From an uncultured Metabacillus sp. (lineage in GTDB: Bacteria; Bacillota; Bacilli; Bacillales; Bacillaceae): DNA of 64,000 nt. The stretch is taken from assembly GCF_947503125.1 (NCBI RefSeq), contig NZ_CANNCR010000001.1, positions 124,001 to 188,000 of the forward strand. Direction: 5' to 3'. Both the position numbers and the translations under genes were made by a program. Numbering within the stretch: position 1 is the stretch's first letter; each line of letters begins with the position of its first letter. The notes beneath the pieces were generated by a model, which made no database searches, was not told the origin of the DNA, and saw only the letters and a program-made list of their open reading frames with translations. Of the stretch, positions 32,894-43,796 are shown piece after piece.

Positions 32894-34840
32894 ATGCGGG
32901 TATCAAATGTAACGGTTAGAAAGCGGCTTGCTTTAACGTTGCTATTCGGTTTTTTCATTTTCTTAGTGATTGATATACGTCTAGGGTACGTTCAATTTTT
33001 TCTTGGGGATACTTTAACATCTGGTGCTAAGGATTTATGGAGCAGAAATATTCCTTTTGAACCTGAGCGTGGGGAAATTTTAGATCGCAACGGTGTAAAA
33101 TTGGCAACTAACATGAGTGCTCCTACTATATATGTAGTACCAAGACAAATTGAAAATCCTGCAGAAACCGCAAAACAATTGGCAGCTGTATTAAATATGT
33201 CAGAGGAAAAAGCGTATAAACATGTTACTGAAAATGAATCAATCGTCAGGATCAATCCAGAAGGCCGAAAAATTTCACATGCTAAAGCAAATGAAGTAAG
33301 GGATTTGAATTTAAAAGGAATTTATATTGCTGAGGATTCAAAACGTTACTATCCATTCGGAAGCTATTTATCACATGTTCTCGGTTTTGCCGGAATTGAT
33401 AACCAAGGATTATTAGGTCTAGAGGCTTACTATGATGAGCAGCTAAAGGGTGAAAAAGGATATGTAAAGTTTTTTTCTGATGCGAAAGGACAAAGAATGC
33501 CTGATGAAGCAGATGATTACACACCTCCTGAAGATGGGAATAATTTAAAATTAACGATTGATTCTCGAGTTCAAACAATTATTGAACGTGAATTGGATAA
33601 TGTACAAGCAACCTATAATCCAGACGGTATTATTGCGATTGCGATGAATCCTAATAATGGTGAAATTTTAGCAATGTCCAGCAGACCTGATTTCGATCCT
33701 GCTAATTTTAGAGAGGTTGACCCGACCGTGTACAACCGCAATTTACCTGTTTGGAGTACGTACGAGCCAGGATCGACCTTTAAGATCATTACATTAGCAG
33801 CAGCGTTAGAAGAAAATAAGGTGAATTTAACGAAAGATACATTTAATGATAGCGGTTCGGTAGAGGTAGACGGAGCTAGGCTTCGATGCTGGAAAAGAGG
33901 AGGACATGGTCATCAAACTTTTTTAGAAGTTGTACAAAACTCATGTAACCCTGGTTTTGTGGAACTTGGTGAACGACTTGGTGAAGAAACTCTTTTTAAA
34001 TATATTAAGGATTTTGGCTTTGGTCAAAAAACAGGGATCGACCTCCAAGGTGAAGGAAGAGGGATTTTGTTTAACCCTGAGAGAGTTGGACCTGTTGAGC
34101 TCGCCACAACAGCGTTTGGTCAGGGTGTCTCTGTCACACCGATCCAACAGGTGGCTGCTGTTTCTGCTGCAGTTAATGGAGGAATATTATATACTCCTTA
34201 TATTGCAAAGGAATGGGTAGACCCTGTAACAAACGAGGTGATCAGTAGACAGACACCTGTAGCAAAAAAACGGGTCATCTCTGAAGAAACATCGAAGGAA
34301 ATCCGTTATGCACTTGAAAGTGTCGTTGCACTTGGAACAGGACGTAATGCATATGTTGACGGCTATCGCGTAGGCGGAAAAACCGGTACAGCCCAAAAGG
34401 TTAAAGATGGTCGTTACATGGAAAACAATCATATCGTTTCATTTATCGGATTTGCTCCAGCGGATGATCCCCAAGTGGTAGTTTATGTTGCGGTTGATAA
34501 TCCTAAAGGAACCGTCCAATTTGGTGGAACCGTCGCTGCTCCAATTGTAGGCAATATCATGCGTGATGTCTTGCCAGAACTAGGTGTAAAGCCTAGAAAA
34601 AACCAAATTGAAAAGGAATATAAATGGCTGGACACAAAATTAGTCGAAATCCCGAATATTTTAGGGCTGACTAAACAAGAGTTAACAGAGCAGTTTGTAA
34701 ACTTGAAGCTAGATGTTGCTGGTGAAGGAGATGTTGTTGTGCAGCAATCCCCAGAAGCAGGTGTAAAAGTAAAAGAGGGCTCGACAATACGGGTCTATTT
34801 AGGCGAAAGCGATAAAAAGGAGAGCGAAGTAAACGAGTAA
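32894..34840 (+). CDS. spoVD: SpoVD, sporulation-specific penicillin-binding protein
   Basis: Class B transpeptidase required for spore cortex peptidoglycan, working with the polymerase SpoVE in the outer forespore membrane. The 648-residue protein has an N-terminal anchor (LALTLLFGFFIFLVIDI), a dimerisation domain, a transpeptidase domain and one PASTA domain (VEIPNILGLTKQEL). Active-site motifs are EPGSTFK (Ser 294), SCN in QNSCNPGF and KTGTAQK. The cysteine pair near RLRCWKRGG and SCN fits the redox-controlled Cys pair known in B. subtilis SpoVD. The ATG at 32894 has GGGGGAG 9 bases upstream. Confidence 0.96.
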   Translation: MRVSNVTVRKRLALTLLFGFFIFLVIDIRLGYVQFFLGDTLTSGAKDLWSRNIPFEPERGEILDRNGVKLATNMSAPTIYVVPRQIENPAETAKQLAAVLNMSEEKAYKHVTENESIVRINPEGRKISHAKANEVRDLNLKGIYIAEDSKRYYPFGSYLSHVLGFAGIDNQGLLGLEAYYDEQLKGEKGYVKFFSDAKGQRMPDEADDYTPPEDGNNLKLTIDSRVQTIIERELDNVQATYNPDGIIAIAMNPNNGEILAMSSRPDFDPANFREVDPTVYNRNLPVWSTYEPGSTFKIITLAAALEENKVNLTKDTFNDSGSVEVDGARLRCWKRGGHGHQTFLEVVQNSCNPGFVELGERLGEETLFKYIKDFGFGQKTGIDLQGEGRGILFNPERVGPVELATTAFGQGVSVTPIQQVAAVSAAVNGGILYTPYIAKEWVDPVTNEVISRQTPVAKKRVISEETSKEIRYALESVVALGTGRNAYVDGYRVGGKTGTAQKVKDGRYMENNHIVSFIGFAPADDPQVVVYVAVDNPKGTVQFGGTVAAPIVGNIMRDVLPELGVKPRKNQIEKEYKWLDTKLVEIPNILGLTKQELTEQFVNLKLDVAGEGDVVVQQSPEAGVKVKEGSTIRVYLGESDKKESEVNE

Positions 34841-34867
34841 TCCTTTAGAAAGCATGGCAATTGCGTT

Positions 34868-34902
34868 TTAGAAAGCAAGATTGTCAGGCTTTCTTTCTGT
34901 TT
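34868..34902 (+). terminator. Weak hairpin after spoVD
   Basis: AGAAAGC and GCTTTCT with an 11-base loop and a short T-rich tail; probably a modest terminator. The rest of the 267-base gap before murE is AT-rich with no gene. Confidence 0.5.
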
Positions 34903-35107
34903 AATAGGCGGGACAAAAAATTCAAAAAAATAAAACATTTAAATTTTAACTACCTTTTTCAAAAGAAAATGAAACGAAGGATAGCTCTTTTTATTTAAGT
35001 AAGATAAAATAATAACGGAGCATGATGAAGCAGGGTATAGGCTTTTAAAAACAACAACTGCTGTTTTTAAATTTCAACCTGAACCTTTATGAAAGTAGGA
35101 AAGAAAC

Positions 35108-36574
35108 GTGAAATTAAAAGAGTTACTTACATATTTGCATGAGACTTCTATTGAAGTAAAAGACAATCCCATTATTACATCGATTGAGATGGATTCAAGA
35201 GAAGTTAAGGATGGCAGTTTATTTATTTGTATAAAAGGTTATACAGTTGATGGCCATGACTATGCAAAGAAGGCACAGGAAAGTGGGGCTGCGGCAATTT
35301 TGGCCGAAAGGCAGCTGGAAGGGTTAGCAATTCCTGTAATTGTAGTAAAGGATACAAAACGGGCAATGGCGGTGCTGGCAGATATCTTTTATGGTCAGCC
35401 GACTCATGATTTACACTTAATTGGAGTAACCGGGACGAATGGGAAAACAACAACAACACATATCATTGAAAAGATCTTAAATGAGGCTAATAAAACAACC
35501 GGTTTGATTGGTACGATGTACATAAAAATAGCAGAGGAATTGAAAAGTGTAAGAAATACTACTCCTGAAAGTTTGACACTACAAAAGACATTCCAGGAGA
35601 TGAAGGATAAAGAAGTTTCCCATGCTGTTATGGAGGTTTCCTCCCATGCCCTTCATTTAGGGAGAATACATGGTTGTGATTTCAATGTTGCTGTTTTTAC
35701 AAACCTTTCACAGGATCATTTAGATTATCATAAAACGATGGAAGCATATAAATATGCAAAAGGGCTTTTATTTGCTCAATTAGGAAATCGTTATGATCAT
35801 GATCATATTAAAATTGCCGTTTTAAATGCAGATGAAGAAGCTTCAGAAGAATTCAAGAAAATGACAGCAGCTAAAATCATCACGTATGGCATTGATAATA
35901 ATGCTGATATAATGGCTAAAGAAATAAAAATGACCTCAAAAGGAACTGAATTTGAATTAATAACACCTGTCGGCACGAAAAAAGTAATCATTAAGATGCT
36001 CGGAAAATTTAGTGTTTATAATGTTTTGGCCGCTGTATCTGCTAGTTTAGCATCAGGTGTTGAATTAACTACGATTATTAAAGCAATAGAGAAAATTGAG
36101 GGAGTCAGAGGACGCTTTGAACTTGTAACAGGCGGTCAGGATTATACTGTAATTGTCGACTATGCCCATACTCCTGATAGTTTAGAAAATGTTCTTCAAA
36201 CAATAAAGCAATTTGCTGAAGGCAAGGTGTATTGTATAGTAGGCTGCGGCGGTGATCGAGATAAAACGAAAAGACCGCTAATGGCAAAAATTGCAGTAAA
36301 ATATAGTGACGAACCAATTTTTACATCAGATAACCCAAGAAGTGAAGACCCAATGATGATTCTTAAAGACATGGAAGCAGGGGTGACTGGAGAGCATTAT
36401 CAATTGATTTCAAATCGGGAAGAAGCGATTTTCTTCGCAATTGATAAAGCGAAAAAAGGTGATGTCATCTTAATCGCCGGGAAAGGCCATGAAACATACC
36501 AGATTATCGGTAATCAAACATTTGATTTTGATGACAAGGAAGTTGCTTTACAAGCCATTAATAAAAGCAAGTAA
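35108..36574 (+). CDS. murE: UDP-MurNAc-tripeptide synthetase MurE
   Basis: Adds the third amino acid to UDP-MurNAc-L-Ala-D-Glu in peptidoglycan synthesis. The 488-residue Mur ligase has the ATP site [15 protein letters not shown] near residue 110, the central [15 protein letters not shown] and [10 protein letters not shown], and the C-terminal [18 protein letters not shown]. The specificity motif SDNPRSEDP near residue 405 has DNPR, typical of meso-diaminopimelate enzymes, so this organism probably has DAP-type murein. It has a GTG start with TAGGAAAG upstream. Confidence 0.97.
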   Translation: MKLKELLTYLHETSIEVKDNPIITSIEMDSREVKDGSLFICIKGYTVDGHDYAKKAQESGAAAILAERQLEGLAIPVIVVKDTKRAMAVLADIFYGQPTHDLHLIGVTGTNGKTTTTHIIEKILNEANKTTGLIGTMYIKIAEELKSVRNTTPESLTLQKTFQEMKDKEVSHAVMEVSSHALHLGRIHGCDFNVAVFTNLSQDHLDYHKTMEAYKYAKGLLFAQLGNRYDHDHIKIAVLNADEEASEEFKKMTAAKIITYGIDNNADIMAKEIKMTSKGTEFELITPVGTKKVIIKMLGKFSVYNVLAAVSASLASGVELTTIIKAIEKIEGVRGRFELVTGGQDYTVIVDYAHTPDSLENVLQTIKQFAEGKVYCIVGCGGDRDKTKRPLMAKIAVKYSDEPIFTSDNPRSEDPMMILKDMEAGVTGEHYQLISNREEAIFFAIDKAKKGDVILIAGKGHETYQIIGNQTFDFDDKEVALQAINKSK

Positions 36575-36868
36575 ATATTCAAATAAGAAAAGAAACATTA
36601 TATTGATCTGTAATATTGTAGGGAAAATACAAAAGCAATGAAACAAAACTAGTCTATGCTTGAAATGGGGACCGGAATGTAAGATAAATAGGTGTCGTTT
36701 CGTCCCCATTTCCATCATAGGATAGGTACAAAGGATAGAAAGAGAAGTTGATAAAATGAATGACATACAGTTAAATACACATATTAATGCATACTGCTTA
36801 TATGATCGTTTCAATGTTCAAATGGGCGAGATTTTGACCGGAACGAAGAAAGAAGGGAGGGAATATAC
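36575..36868. other. Gap between murE and mraY
   Basis: About 290 bases, AT-rich, where some Bacillaceae carry murF. I see no MurF remnant on either strand. The only frame of note is the 39-codon one at 36756-36875. No clear promoter or terminator. Confidence 0.4.
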
Positions 36869-36875
36869 ATGCTAG
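36756..36875 (+). CDS. Doubtful 39-codon ORF overlapping the mraY start
   Basis: A 39-codon frame starting [19 protein letters not shown] whose TAG stop overlaps the mraY ATG (ATGCTAG), the arrangement of a coupled leader peptide. The site before its ATG is weak (AGAGAAG about 7 bases upstream) and I do not recognise the product. It may be chance. Confidence 0.2.
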   Translation: MNDIQLNTHINAYCLYDRFNVQMGEILTGTKKEGREYTC

Positions 36876-37843
36876 AGCAGGTAATTTTAATAACGCTCGT
36901 CATGGGATTTTTAATAAGTGTACTGCTTTCTCCAATCATTATTCCTTTCCTAAGGAGATTAAAATTTGGTCAGAGCATAAGGGAGGAAGGTCCTAAATCA
37001 CATCAAAAAAAATCGGGAACGCCAACGATGGGAGGAGTTATGATCATCTTTTCGATCATCATAACAACCATTGTGATGACAGGAAAATTTTCTCAATTAA
37101 GTGTTGAAATGTATTTGCTATTGTTTGTAACAGTTGGCTATGGATTACTAGGGTTTCTAGATGACTTTATAAAGGTCGTTATGAAAAGAAACCTTGGATT
37201 AACATCAAGACAAAAATTACTCGGCCAAGTTATCATTGCCGTTATCTTTTACCTAGTCTTTACCCAATATGGGTTTTCAACAGAAATTGCTATTCCAGGT
37301 ACTGCTTTATCCTTCGATTTAGGATGGGGTTATGTTGTACTTGTCATTTTCATGCTTGTCGGGGGATCAAATGCAGTAAACCTGACAGATGGTTTAGATG
37401 GATTATTATCAGGTACTGCTGCTGTTGCCTTTGGTGCTTTTGCTGTTCTTGCCTGGAATCAATCTCAATATGACGTTGCAATTTTTTCAGTAGCTGTTGT
37501 AGGGGCAGTATTAGGATTTTTAGTATTTAATGCGCATCCGGCAAAAGTATTTATGGGTGATACTGGTTCACTAGCCCTAGGTGGAGCAATTGTTACAATT
37601 GCGATTTTAACAAAACTGGAAATTCTACTTGTTTTAATCGGAGGAGTATTTGTTATTGAGACGCTATCAGTGATCATTCAAGTACTTTCATTTAAAACAA
37701 CTGGAAAAAGAGTATTTAAAATGAGCCCGCTTCATCATCATTATGAATTAGTTGGCTGGTCTGAGTGGCGGGTTGTTGTTACATTCTGGACAATAGGGTT
37801 TGTTTTTGCAGTGCTTGGAATCTATATTGAGGTGTGGATGTAA
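36869..37843 (+). CDS. mraY: Phospho-MurNAc-pentapeptide transferase MraY
   Basis: Membrane enzyme that transfers phospho-MurNAc-pentapeptide to undecaprenyl phosphate, giving lipid I. The 324-residue protein has about ten membrane spans. The cytoplasmic motifs are clear: [15 protein letters not shown] near residue 45, [19 protein letters not shown] near 95, [13 protein letters not shown] near 170 and [12 protein letters not shown] near 228, then [21 protein letters not shown] is 8-10 bases upstream. murD starts directly after the stop codon. Confidence 0.98.
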   Translation: MLEQVILITLVMGFLISVLLSPIIIPFLRRLKFGQSIREEGPKSHQKKSGTPTMGGVMIIFSIIITTIVMTGKFSQLSVEMYLLLFVTVGYGLLGFLDDFIKVVMKRNLGLTSRQKLLGQVIIAVIFYLVFTQYGFSTEIAIPGTALSFDLGWGYVVLVIFMLVGGSNAVNLTDGLDGLLSGTAAVAFGAFAVLAWNQSQYDVAIFSVAVVGAVLGFLVFNAHPAKVFMGDTGSLALGGAIVTIAILTKLEILLVLIGGVFVIETLSVIIQVLSFKTTGKRVFKMSPLHHHYELVGWSEWRVVVTFWTIGFVFAVLGIYIEVWM

Positions 37844-39199
37844 GTGAAAAAGATTAGTGATTATATACATAAAGAGATTTTAGTTATAGGATTGGCAAAA
37901 AGCGGCTTAGCAGCCACTAAATTGTTGCATCAGCTTGGAGCTAAGGTAACAGTTAATGATTTAAAAGCAACGGAAACGGATGAAGCTGTTCAAGAATTAA
38001 AAGAACTCGGGATAAAGGTTGTTTGCGGGGGACATCCACTTTCATTACTTGAAGAAAACACAGTAGATTTAGTTGTGAAAAATCCTGGCATCCCATATTC
38101 AAATCCATTGATTTCTCTGGCTGAAGAGCTCAATCTCCCAATTATTACAGAGGTTGAATTAGCCTATAAAGTATCTGAAGCTGACATTATCGCAATTACT
38201 GGTTCAAACGGGAAAACTACGACAACAACATTAATATATGAAATGCTTAAGGAAGATCAACAGCAACCATTAATTGCAGGAAACATCGGAACGGTTGCTT
38301 GTGAGGTTGCACAGAAGGCTACAAAAGATAATGTCATTGTGATGGAATTATCATCTTTCCAACTATTAGGAACGATCGAGTTTAAGCCTGCAGTTGCAAT
38401 CATATTAAATATTTTTGATGCACATTTAGATTATCATGGAACGAAGAAAGAGTATGTCTACGCAAAGGGAAAAATTTATGAGAACCAAGCGGAATCTGAT
38501 GTTTCGATTATTAATTTTGATGATCGGGAAGTTTGTGAGCGTTCAGAAAAATCGAATGGGAAAAAACTCTATTTCTCTACAACAACTGAACTAGATGGCG
38601 GCACCTATATAAAAGAAAACTGCATTTGGTTTAAGGGTGAAAAAATCATTTCTTTGGCTGATATCGTATTACCTGGTATTCACAACCTTGAAAATATCCT
38701 TGCTGCTGTTTCTGCAGTTAAAACAAGGGGTGTAGCAAACGAATCCATCCATAAAGTTCTGACATCCTTTACAGGTGTTAAACATCGACTTCAATATGTT
38801 GAAACGATAAACAGCCGTCGTTTTTATAATGATTCAAAAGCAACCAATATTTTAGCAACGAGTAAAGCTCTTCAAGCATTTTCCGGACCAACTATTTTGC
38901 TGGCTGGAGGACTTGATCGCGGAAATGAATTTGATGAATTAAAGCCATATTTGGAAAATGTAAAAGCAATGATTTTATTCGGTCAAACAGCTCCAAAATT
39001 AGAGAGGATTGCAATCGAAAGTGGAATAGAAGTTGTCAAACGTGTCGATAATGTGGAACAAGCGGTAAAAACGGCGTTTGAAATCTCCGAAGAAAATGAT
39101 GTTATTCTTTTATCACCGGCCTGTGCAAGCTGGGATCAATATAAAACTTTTGAACAAAGAGGAGACATTTTTATACATGCCGTGCATAAGCTTAAGTAA
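37844..39199 (+). CDS. murD: UDP-MurNAc-L-alanine:D-glutamate ligase MurD
   Basis: Adds D-glutamate to UDP-MurNAc-L-Ala. The 451-residue Mur ligase has an N-terminal Rossmann-like UDP-binding domain ([20 protein letters not shown]), the ATP loop [18 protein letters not shown] near residue 115, [12 protein letters not shown] and [14 protein letters not shown] in the centre, and [11 protein letters not shown] with LLAGGLDRG and [19 protein letters not shown] at the C-terminus. It has a GTG start immediately after the mraY stop, with GAGGTG about 9 bases upstream inside mraY. Confidence 0.97.
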   Translation: MKKISDYIHKEILVIGLAKSGLAATKLLHQLGAKVTVNDLKATETDEAVQELKELGIKVVCGGHPLSLLEENTVDLVVKNPGIPYSNPLISLAEELNLPIITEVELAYKVSEADIIAITGSNGKTTTTTLIYEMLKEDQQQPLIAGNIGTVACEVAQKATKDNVIVMELSSFQLLGTIEFKPAVAIILNIFDAHLDYHGTKKEYVYAKGKIYENQAESDVSIINFDDREVCERSEKSNGKKLYFSTTTELDGGTYIKENCIWFKGEKIISLADIVLPGIHNLENILAAVSAVKTRGVANESIHKVLTSFTGVKHRLQYVETINSRRFYNDSKATNILATSKALQAFSGPTILLAGGLDRGNEFDELKPYLENVKAMILFGQTAPKLERIAIESGIEVVKRVDNVEQAVKTAFEISEENDVILLSPACASWDQYKTFEQRGDIFIHAVHKLK

Positions 39200-39228
39200 G
39201 GGCTTGTACGATTTTTTCTAGATTTTTT

Positions 39229-39252
39229 TAAAGGCGCACTCTGCGCTTTTTG
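39229..39252 (+). terminator. Weak hairpin between murD and spoVE
   Basis: GCGCA and TGCGC around a 3-base loop, with AA before and TTTTTG after. It is short but terminator-like. Confidence 0.5.
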
Positions 39253-39296
39253 TCTTGCCAAAGCCCTTAAATAAATTGGTACTGGGGTGTTCGGCG

Positions 39297-40397
39297 TTGA
39301 CAGCAAAAAGGTCTACACCAGACTTTATTTTAGTGATCCTTACGTTGCTCCTTTTAACAGTTGGTCTCATTATGGTATACAGTGCTAGTGCGGTGTGGGC
39401 GACGTATAAATTCGATGATTCTTTCTTTTTTGCTAAGCGGCAGCTCCTATTTGCTGGCGTAGGTGTTATCGCTATGTTCTTTTTAATGAATGTTGATTAT
39501 TGGACATGGAGATCATGGGCAAAAATGTTAATCATCATTTGCTTTTTCCTTTTAATCGCCGTATTAATTCCTGGAATAGGCATGGAAAGAAACGGCTCAA
39601 GAAGCTGGATTGGGGTCGGAGCTTTTTCAATTCAGCCTTCAGAATTTATGAAGTTGGCCATGATCGCTTTTTTAGCAAAGTTTCTATCTGAAAACCAGAA
39701 GAAGATTACTTCGTTTAAAAAGGGTCTGGTACCTTCTTTAGGTATTGTTTTTTCGGCATTTGGCATTATTATGATGCAGCCTGATTTAGGTACAGGGACA
39801 GTAATGGTTGGGACTTGTATTGTGATGATTTTTGTATCGGGTGCTAGAATCACTCATTTTGTATGGCTTGGTCTCTTAGGTGTAGCGGGATTTGTAGCAT
39901 TAGTTTTATCTGCTCCATACCGCATTAAGCGGATTACTTCGTTTTTAGATCCCTGGGAAGACCCGTTAGGGAGCGGGTTCCAAATTATTCAGTCTCTTTA
40001 TGCTATAGGCCCTGGAGGATTATTTGGATTAGGGCTCGGACAGAGCAGACAAAAGTTTTTTTACCTGCCAGAGCCGCAAACAGACTTTATTTTCGCCATC
40101 CTGGCTGAAGAGTTAGGTTTTATCGGCGGATCATTTGTCCTTTTGCTTTTCGGTTTACTGCTGTGGCGAGGAGTGAGGATTGCGCTAGGTGCTCCTGATT
40201 TATATGGCAGTTTTTTAGCAATCGGAATCATTACAATGGTTGCGATTCAGGTCATGATTAATGTTGGAGTTGTCACAGGTCTCATGCCAGTTACAGGAAT
40301 TACCTTGCCATTTTTAAGCTATGGGGGCTCATCGCTGACCTTAATGTTAATGGCGATCGGTGTCCTATTAAATGTTAGCAGGTATTCAAAATATTAA
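39297..40397 (+). CDS. spoVE: SpoVE, SEDS-family cortex glycosyltransferase
   Basis: SEDS-family polytopic membrane protein that polymerises peptidoglycan for the spore cortex with SpoVD as partner. At 366 residues it has the same length as B. subtilis SpoVE and ten spans. Signatures are LTVGLIMVYSASAVWA, RNGSRSWIGVGAFSIQPSEFMKLAMI, DPWEDPLGSGFQIIQSLYA, LPEPQTDFIFAILAEELGFIGG and ITLPFLSYGGSSL. The catalytic Asp lies in the first large loop region. The TTG at 39297 has GGGGTG 7 bases upstream and gives MTAKRSTPDFIL, as in the family; an ATG at 39255 would add a hydrophilic leader. Confidence 0.95.
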   Translation: MTAKRSTPDFILVILTLLLLTVGLIMVYSASAVWATYKFDDSFFFAKRQLLFAGVGVIAMFFLMNVDYWTWRSWAKMLIIICFFLLIAVLIPGIGMERNGSRSWIGVGAFSIQPSEFMKLAMIAFLAKFLSENQKKITSFKKGLVPSLGIVFSAFGIIMMQPDLGTGTVMVGTCIVMIFVSGARITHFVWLGLLGVAGFVALVLSAPYRIKRITSFLDPWEDPLGSGFQIIQSLYAIGPGGLFGLGLGQSRQKFFYLPEPQTDFIFAILAEELGFIGGSFVLLLFGLLLWRGVRIALGAPDLYGSFLAIGIITMVAIQVMINVGVVTGLMPVTGITLPFLSYGGSSLTLMLMAIGVLLNVSRYSKY

Positions 40398-40428
40398 AGT
40401 TTTATCAAAAGGTTATTTATCCTGATAA

Positions 40429-40511
40429 TGATATAATGAGGCTGACGATAGGGAAGCGATAGACTTTAGGCTTTAATCTTTGCCTTAAGTGAGTACCTTA
40501 CTAGTCAGCCT
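40429..40511 (+). promoter_or_regulatory. Extended -10 promoter and long hairpin before murG
   Basis: TGATATAAT at 40429-40437 fits an extended -10 (TGnTATAAT) with no good -35. Directly after it, AGGCTGAC (40439-40446) pairs with GTCAGCCT (40504-40511), enclosing an inner AGGC/GCCT hairpin. If transcription starts near 40444, most of this forms at the 5' end of the murG mRNA. Confidence 0.5.
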
Positions 40512-40589
40512 TCGTCACGTTTACATATGAAGAAGCGACAATTGTACTTAGTCGATATGCTTAACAATTGATAAAATGGGGGAATTAGA

Positions 40590-41684
40590 ATGAGGATCGT
40601 CGTTAGCGGCGGAGGAACGGGAGGGCATATTTACCCTGCCCTTGCGTTAATAAAAGAAATTAAAAAACATCATTCACATGTTGAATTTTTATATATTGGC
40701 ACGAATAATGGATTAGAAAATAACATTGTAAAGCGGGAAGGGATCGATTTTAAAGCCATTGAAATTACAGGCTTTAAACGAAAACTATCATTCGAAAATG
40801 TTAAAACAGTCACTCGATTTTTAAAAGGTGTTAAAGTAAGTAAAAAATACTTGAGAGATTTTAAACCTGATGTTGTAATCGGAACGGGCGGTTATGTTTG
40901 CGGACCAGTCGTCTATGCAGCTTCAAAGCTGAACATTCCTACCATCATTCATGAACAAAATAGTTTGCCTGGCATTACTAATAAATTTTTATCCCGTTAT
41001 GTTGACAAAGTCGCCATTTGTTTTGAAGATGCAAGAAAGTATTTTCCTGAGCATAAAGTAGTTTTAACTGGAAACCCCCGGGCATCTGAGGTTTTAGGTC
41101 AAGATGCTGAAAAGGGGAGACGTTCTTTAGGGCTTAAAGCATTTAAGAAAACAGTCTTAATTTTTGGAGGCAGTCGTGGTGCAAAGGCAATTAATGAAGC
41201 TGTCTTGGAAATGATTCCGACTTTACATGATAAACCATACCAGGTTGTTTATGTAACAGGAGAGGTCCATTATGATAAAGTCATGAAGGAAATGGATGCA
41301 TTGGGTGACTCTTCCCATGTTGTTATTAAACCATTTATTCATAATATGCCAGAGGTATTGGCGTGTGTTGATTTAATTGTTTCCAGAGCGGGAGCAACAT
41401 CACTTGCGGAGATAACTGCATTAGGGATCCCAAGCATATTAATTCCAAGTCCCTATGTTACAGCAAATCACCAAGAAAAAAATGCTAGATCTTTAAGTGA
41501 TCATGATGCGGCAATTATGCTTCGTGAACAAGAACTTAACGGAAGGTTATTGTTATCACATATTGATGATATCTTATTAAACGAGGCGAAATTAGATCAG
41601 ATGAAGAATGCCTCAAAAAAGCTTGGTATCCCAGATGCAGCTTCAAGGTTATATCAAGTGATGAAGAATCTTTCAAGGAAATAA
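40590..41684 (+). CDS. murG: UDP-GlcNAc:lipid I GlcNAc transferase MurG
   Basis: Membrane-associated GT-B glycosyltransferase that makes lipid II. The 364-residue protein shows the N-terminal lipid-binding G loop [17 protein letters not shown], the second loop [28 protein letters not shown], and the nucleotide-sugar region [14 protein letters not shown]-like (here [18 protein letters not shown]) and [35 protein letters not shown]. The ATG at 40590 has GGGGGAAT 5 bases upstream. A 192-base leader with its own promoter-like element precedes it; murB follows after 22 bases. Confidence 0.97.
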   Translation: MRIVVSGGGTGGHIYPALALIKEIKKHHSHVEFLYIGTNNGLENNIVKREGIDFKAIEITGFKRKLSFENVKTVTRFLKGVKVSKKYLRDFKPDVVIGTGGYVCGPVVYAASKLNIPTIIHEQNSLPGITNKFLSRYVDKVAICFEDARKYFPEHKVVLTGNPRASEVLGQDAEKGRRSLGLKAFKKTVLIFGGSRGAKAINEAVLEMIPTLHDKPYQVVYVTGEVHYDKVMKEMDALGDSSHVVIKPFIHNMPEVLACVDLIVSRAGATSLAEITALGIPSILIPSPYVTANHQEKNARSLSDHDAAIMLREQELNGRLLLSHIDDILLNEAKLDQMKNASKKLGIPDAASRLYQVMKNLSRK

Positions 41685-41706
41685 AGGCAAGCTTAAGGAG
41701 GTTATT

Positions 41707-42615
41707 ATGAACACATTATATAAAGAATTGGCGGATGCGAATATAGGCAAGGTTATTGAAAATGAACCGTTAGCAAAGCATACAACGATGAAAATTGGGG
41801 GTCCAGCTGAACTATTTATTGAACCGAATAGCATAGACGATCTGGCAAGAGCTTTCCAAATTATAAAAAAACATGGAGTTAAGTGGAGAGCAATTGGAAG
41901 AGGCTCAAATCTCCTTGTTGCGGATAAGGGAATTAAAGGCGTTGTCATAAAGCTCGGTTCGGGAATGGATGATTTTGAGTTAGCTGGGGAGACCCTTACT
42001 GTGGGCGGAGGTTGTTCCGTTATTAAGCTCGCAACGCTCATAAGTAAAAAAGGCTTTTCAGGTTTAGAGTTTTCAAGCGGGATTCCGGGTTCTATCGGAG
42101 GAGCAGTATATATGAATGCTGGTGCACATGGATCCGATATGTCAAAAATATTAAAGAAAGCACATATCTTGTTTGAAGACGGTACGATGGAATGGTTAAC
42201 GAATGAGGAGATGGAATTCTCCTACAGAACCTCTATCTTGCAAGAAAAAAGACCAGGTATTTGTATAGAAGCGGTATTAAACTTGCAAAAAGGTAAAAAA
42301 GAAGATATTGTAGCGGTTATGCAAAAAAATAAGGATTATCGTAGAGAAACTCAGCCTTGGAATTACCCATGTGCTGGAAGTATTTTTCGTAATCCTCTTC
42401 CAAAATATGCGGGACAGTTAGTTGAAGAAGCTGGATTAAAAGGGTATCAAATTGGCGGTGCTAAAATATCTGAAATGCATGGGAACTTTATTGTGAATGC
42501 TGGAGGGGCAACGGCACAAGATGTATTAGATCTTATTTCATTCACAAAAAAGACGGTTTTGGATAAGTACGGGATTACATTGGAAACAGAAGTCGAAATA
42601 ATCGGCCTAAATTAA
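41707..42615 (+). CDS. murB: UDP-N-acetylenolpyruvoylglucosamine reductase MurB
   Basis: FAD- and NADPH-dependent enzyme that converts UDP-GlcNAc-enolpyruvate to UDP-MurNAc. The 302-residue protein has [20 protein letters not shown] at the start and [20 protein letters not shown] and [19 protein letters not shown] as the FAD-binding part. [11 protein letters not shown] carries the catalytic Ser, and the end has [22 protein letters not shown]. It is the type II (short) form usual in Bacilli. AAGGAGG is 7 bases upstream. A GGGTCTGACCC hairpin follows. Confidence 0.97.
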   Translation: MNTLYKELADANIGKVIENEPLAKHTTMKIGGPAELFIEPNSIDDLARAFQIIKKHGVKWRAIGRGSNLLVADKGIKGVVIKLGSGMDDFELAGETLTVGGGCSVIKLATLISKKGFSGLEFSSGIPGSIGGAVYMNAGAHGSDMSKILKKAHILFEDGTMEWLTNEEMEFSYRTSILQEKRPGICIEAVLNLQKGKKEDIVAVMQKNKDYRRETQPWNYPCAGSIFRNPLPKYAGQLVEEAGLKGYQIGGAKISEMHGNFIVNAGGATAQDVLDLISFTKKTVLDKYGITLETEVEIIGLN

Positions 42616-42736
42616 ACAAACATCACCATTATTTCCTTTTCCTGTGTTATAATGACAATATAAAAATTGTTCATGAAATGATGGAAATGGCTCAATTTTT
42701 CTGCTCTTTTATAAATAATGGTTTTCGGTTAACAAA

Positions 42737-42790
42737 TGGGCTGTCTCAGAAAGGGTCTGACCCTTTGGTTTTTGAGGCAGTCCTATTTTA
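42737..42790 (+). terminator. Nested hairpin after murB
   Basis: GGGCTGTCTCA (42738-42748) pairs with TGAGGCAGTCC (42773-42783), and the loop holds a perfect AAAGGGTC/GACCCTTT hairpin; T-rich sequence follows. It is a composite of both hairpin families of this window. The remaining 210 bases up to divIB are AT-rich and hold no gene. Confidence 0.75.
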
Positions 42791-43004
42791 TCATTAAATC
42801 GTTAAACTAGGACAAGTCATCAGAAATTAACAATGAACACTCTTCGTTTGTTTTCGAAAAAAAATAACCTGCTCTTATAAAAGTTGTTTTTTTTCGTAAT
42901 CATATGAGTGCTTTTTGTGTGTTCGAATTAATTTTAGGGAAAAAATGAATTCTTTAAATGAAATGAGAGTTTGCCTAGTGACTGATAGTGTGGGGTGAAC
43001 AGGA

Positions 43005-43796
43005 TTGGAGAAAAAAGTTGTTTCGTTAGAGGATCGTATACCAAAATTACAGCAACAGAGAAAACAGAAAACGAACCGGAGACTAATTTCTTTTTTATCC
43101 GTTTTCTTCCTGCTTATTTTGCTGGTAATTTACTTTCAATCTCCTTTAAGTAAAGTAGCAAGTATTTCAGTTGAAGGAAATAAAACGGTTGAGTCAAAAA
43201 AAATCATTGAACTAAGTGGAATTACGACTTCATCAGAATTTTGGAGCGTCAACTCGAAACAAGTAAAAACATCTGTAAAAAGTCTTTTGCAAATTAAAGA
43301 TGTACAAGTTGAAAAGAAATTGCCGAACCATATTGTTTTACAAGTAGAAGAGCATGAGAGTATTGCCTATATTGAGCGTGACGGTTCCCATTTTCCAATT
43401 CTTGAAAATGGCAAGGTATTAAAGGATAAACAGGTTAAAGCACCCGCAGATGCTCCTGTTTTAATCAATTGGGAAAATGACAATGCAATTGAGGTTATGA
43501 TAGATGAACTAAAAAAGCTGCCGCCAGGTATCTTAAACTCGATCTCTGAAATCCATCATACACCGAAAAAGACTGATCCGTGGTTGATCCATCTATATAT
43601 GAATGATGGTTATGAAGTCCTCGCTTCTGTTCGTACTTTTTCTAAAAAAATGGACTCTTATCCTGAAATTGTCAGTCAGCTTGATGAAAATAGCCGGGGG
43701 ATTATTCATCTGGAAGTAGGCTCCTATTTTGAATCATATGAACCTTTAAATGAAGAGGAGGAGGAGAATGAAGTCGAGAATGAAACTGAGGGGTAG
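43005..43796 (+). CDS. divIB: Cell division protein DivIB (FtsQ)
   Basis: Bitopic division protein that bridges FtsL-DivIC and PBP2B. The 263-residue protein has a basic cytoplasmic N-terminus, one membrane span (LISFLSVFFLLILLVIYF, about residues 28-46), a POTRA domain (VASISVEGNKTVESKKIIELSGI), the FtsQ-type beta domain and an acidic Glu-rich C-terminal tail. The TTG start at 43005 has GGGGTG 8 bases upstream. The tail overlaps the start of ylxW by about 29 bases, and the Glu codons of the tail double as the ylxW ribosome site. Confidence 0.93.
   Translation: MEKKVVSLEDRIPKLQQQRKQKTNRRLISFLSVFFLLILLVIYFQSPLSKVASISVEGNKTVESKKIIELSGITTSSEFWSVNSKQVKTSVKSLLQIKDVQVEKKLPNHIVLQVEEHESIAYIERDGSHFPILENGKVLKDKQVKAPADAPVLINWENDNAIEVMIDELKKLPPGILNSISEIHHTPKKTDPWLIHLYMNDGYEVLASVRTFSKKMDSYPEIVSQLDENSRGIIHLEVGSYFESYEPLNEEEEENEVENETEG

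Noticed and set aside
36575-36868. Degraded murF between murE and mraY
   Set aside because: No MurF-like motif (such as the ATP loop GSNGKT) in any frame of the gap.
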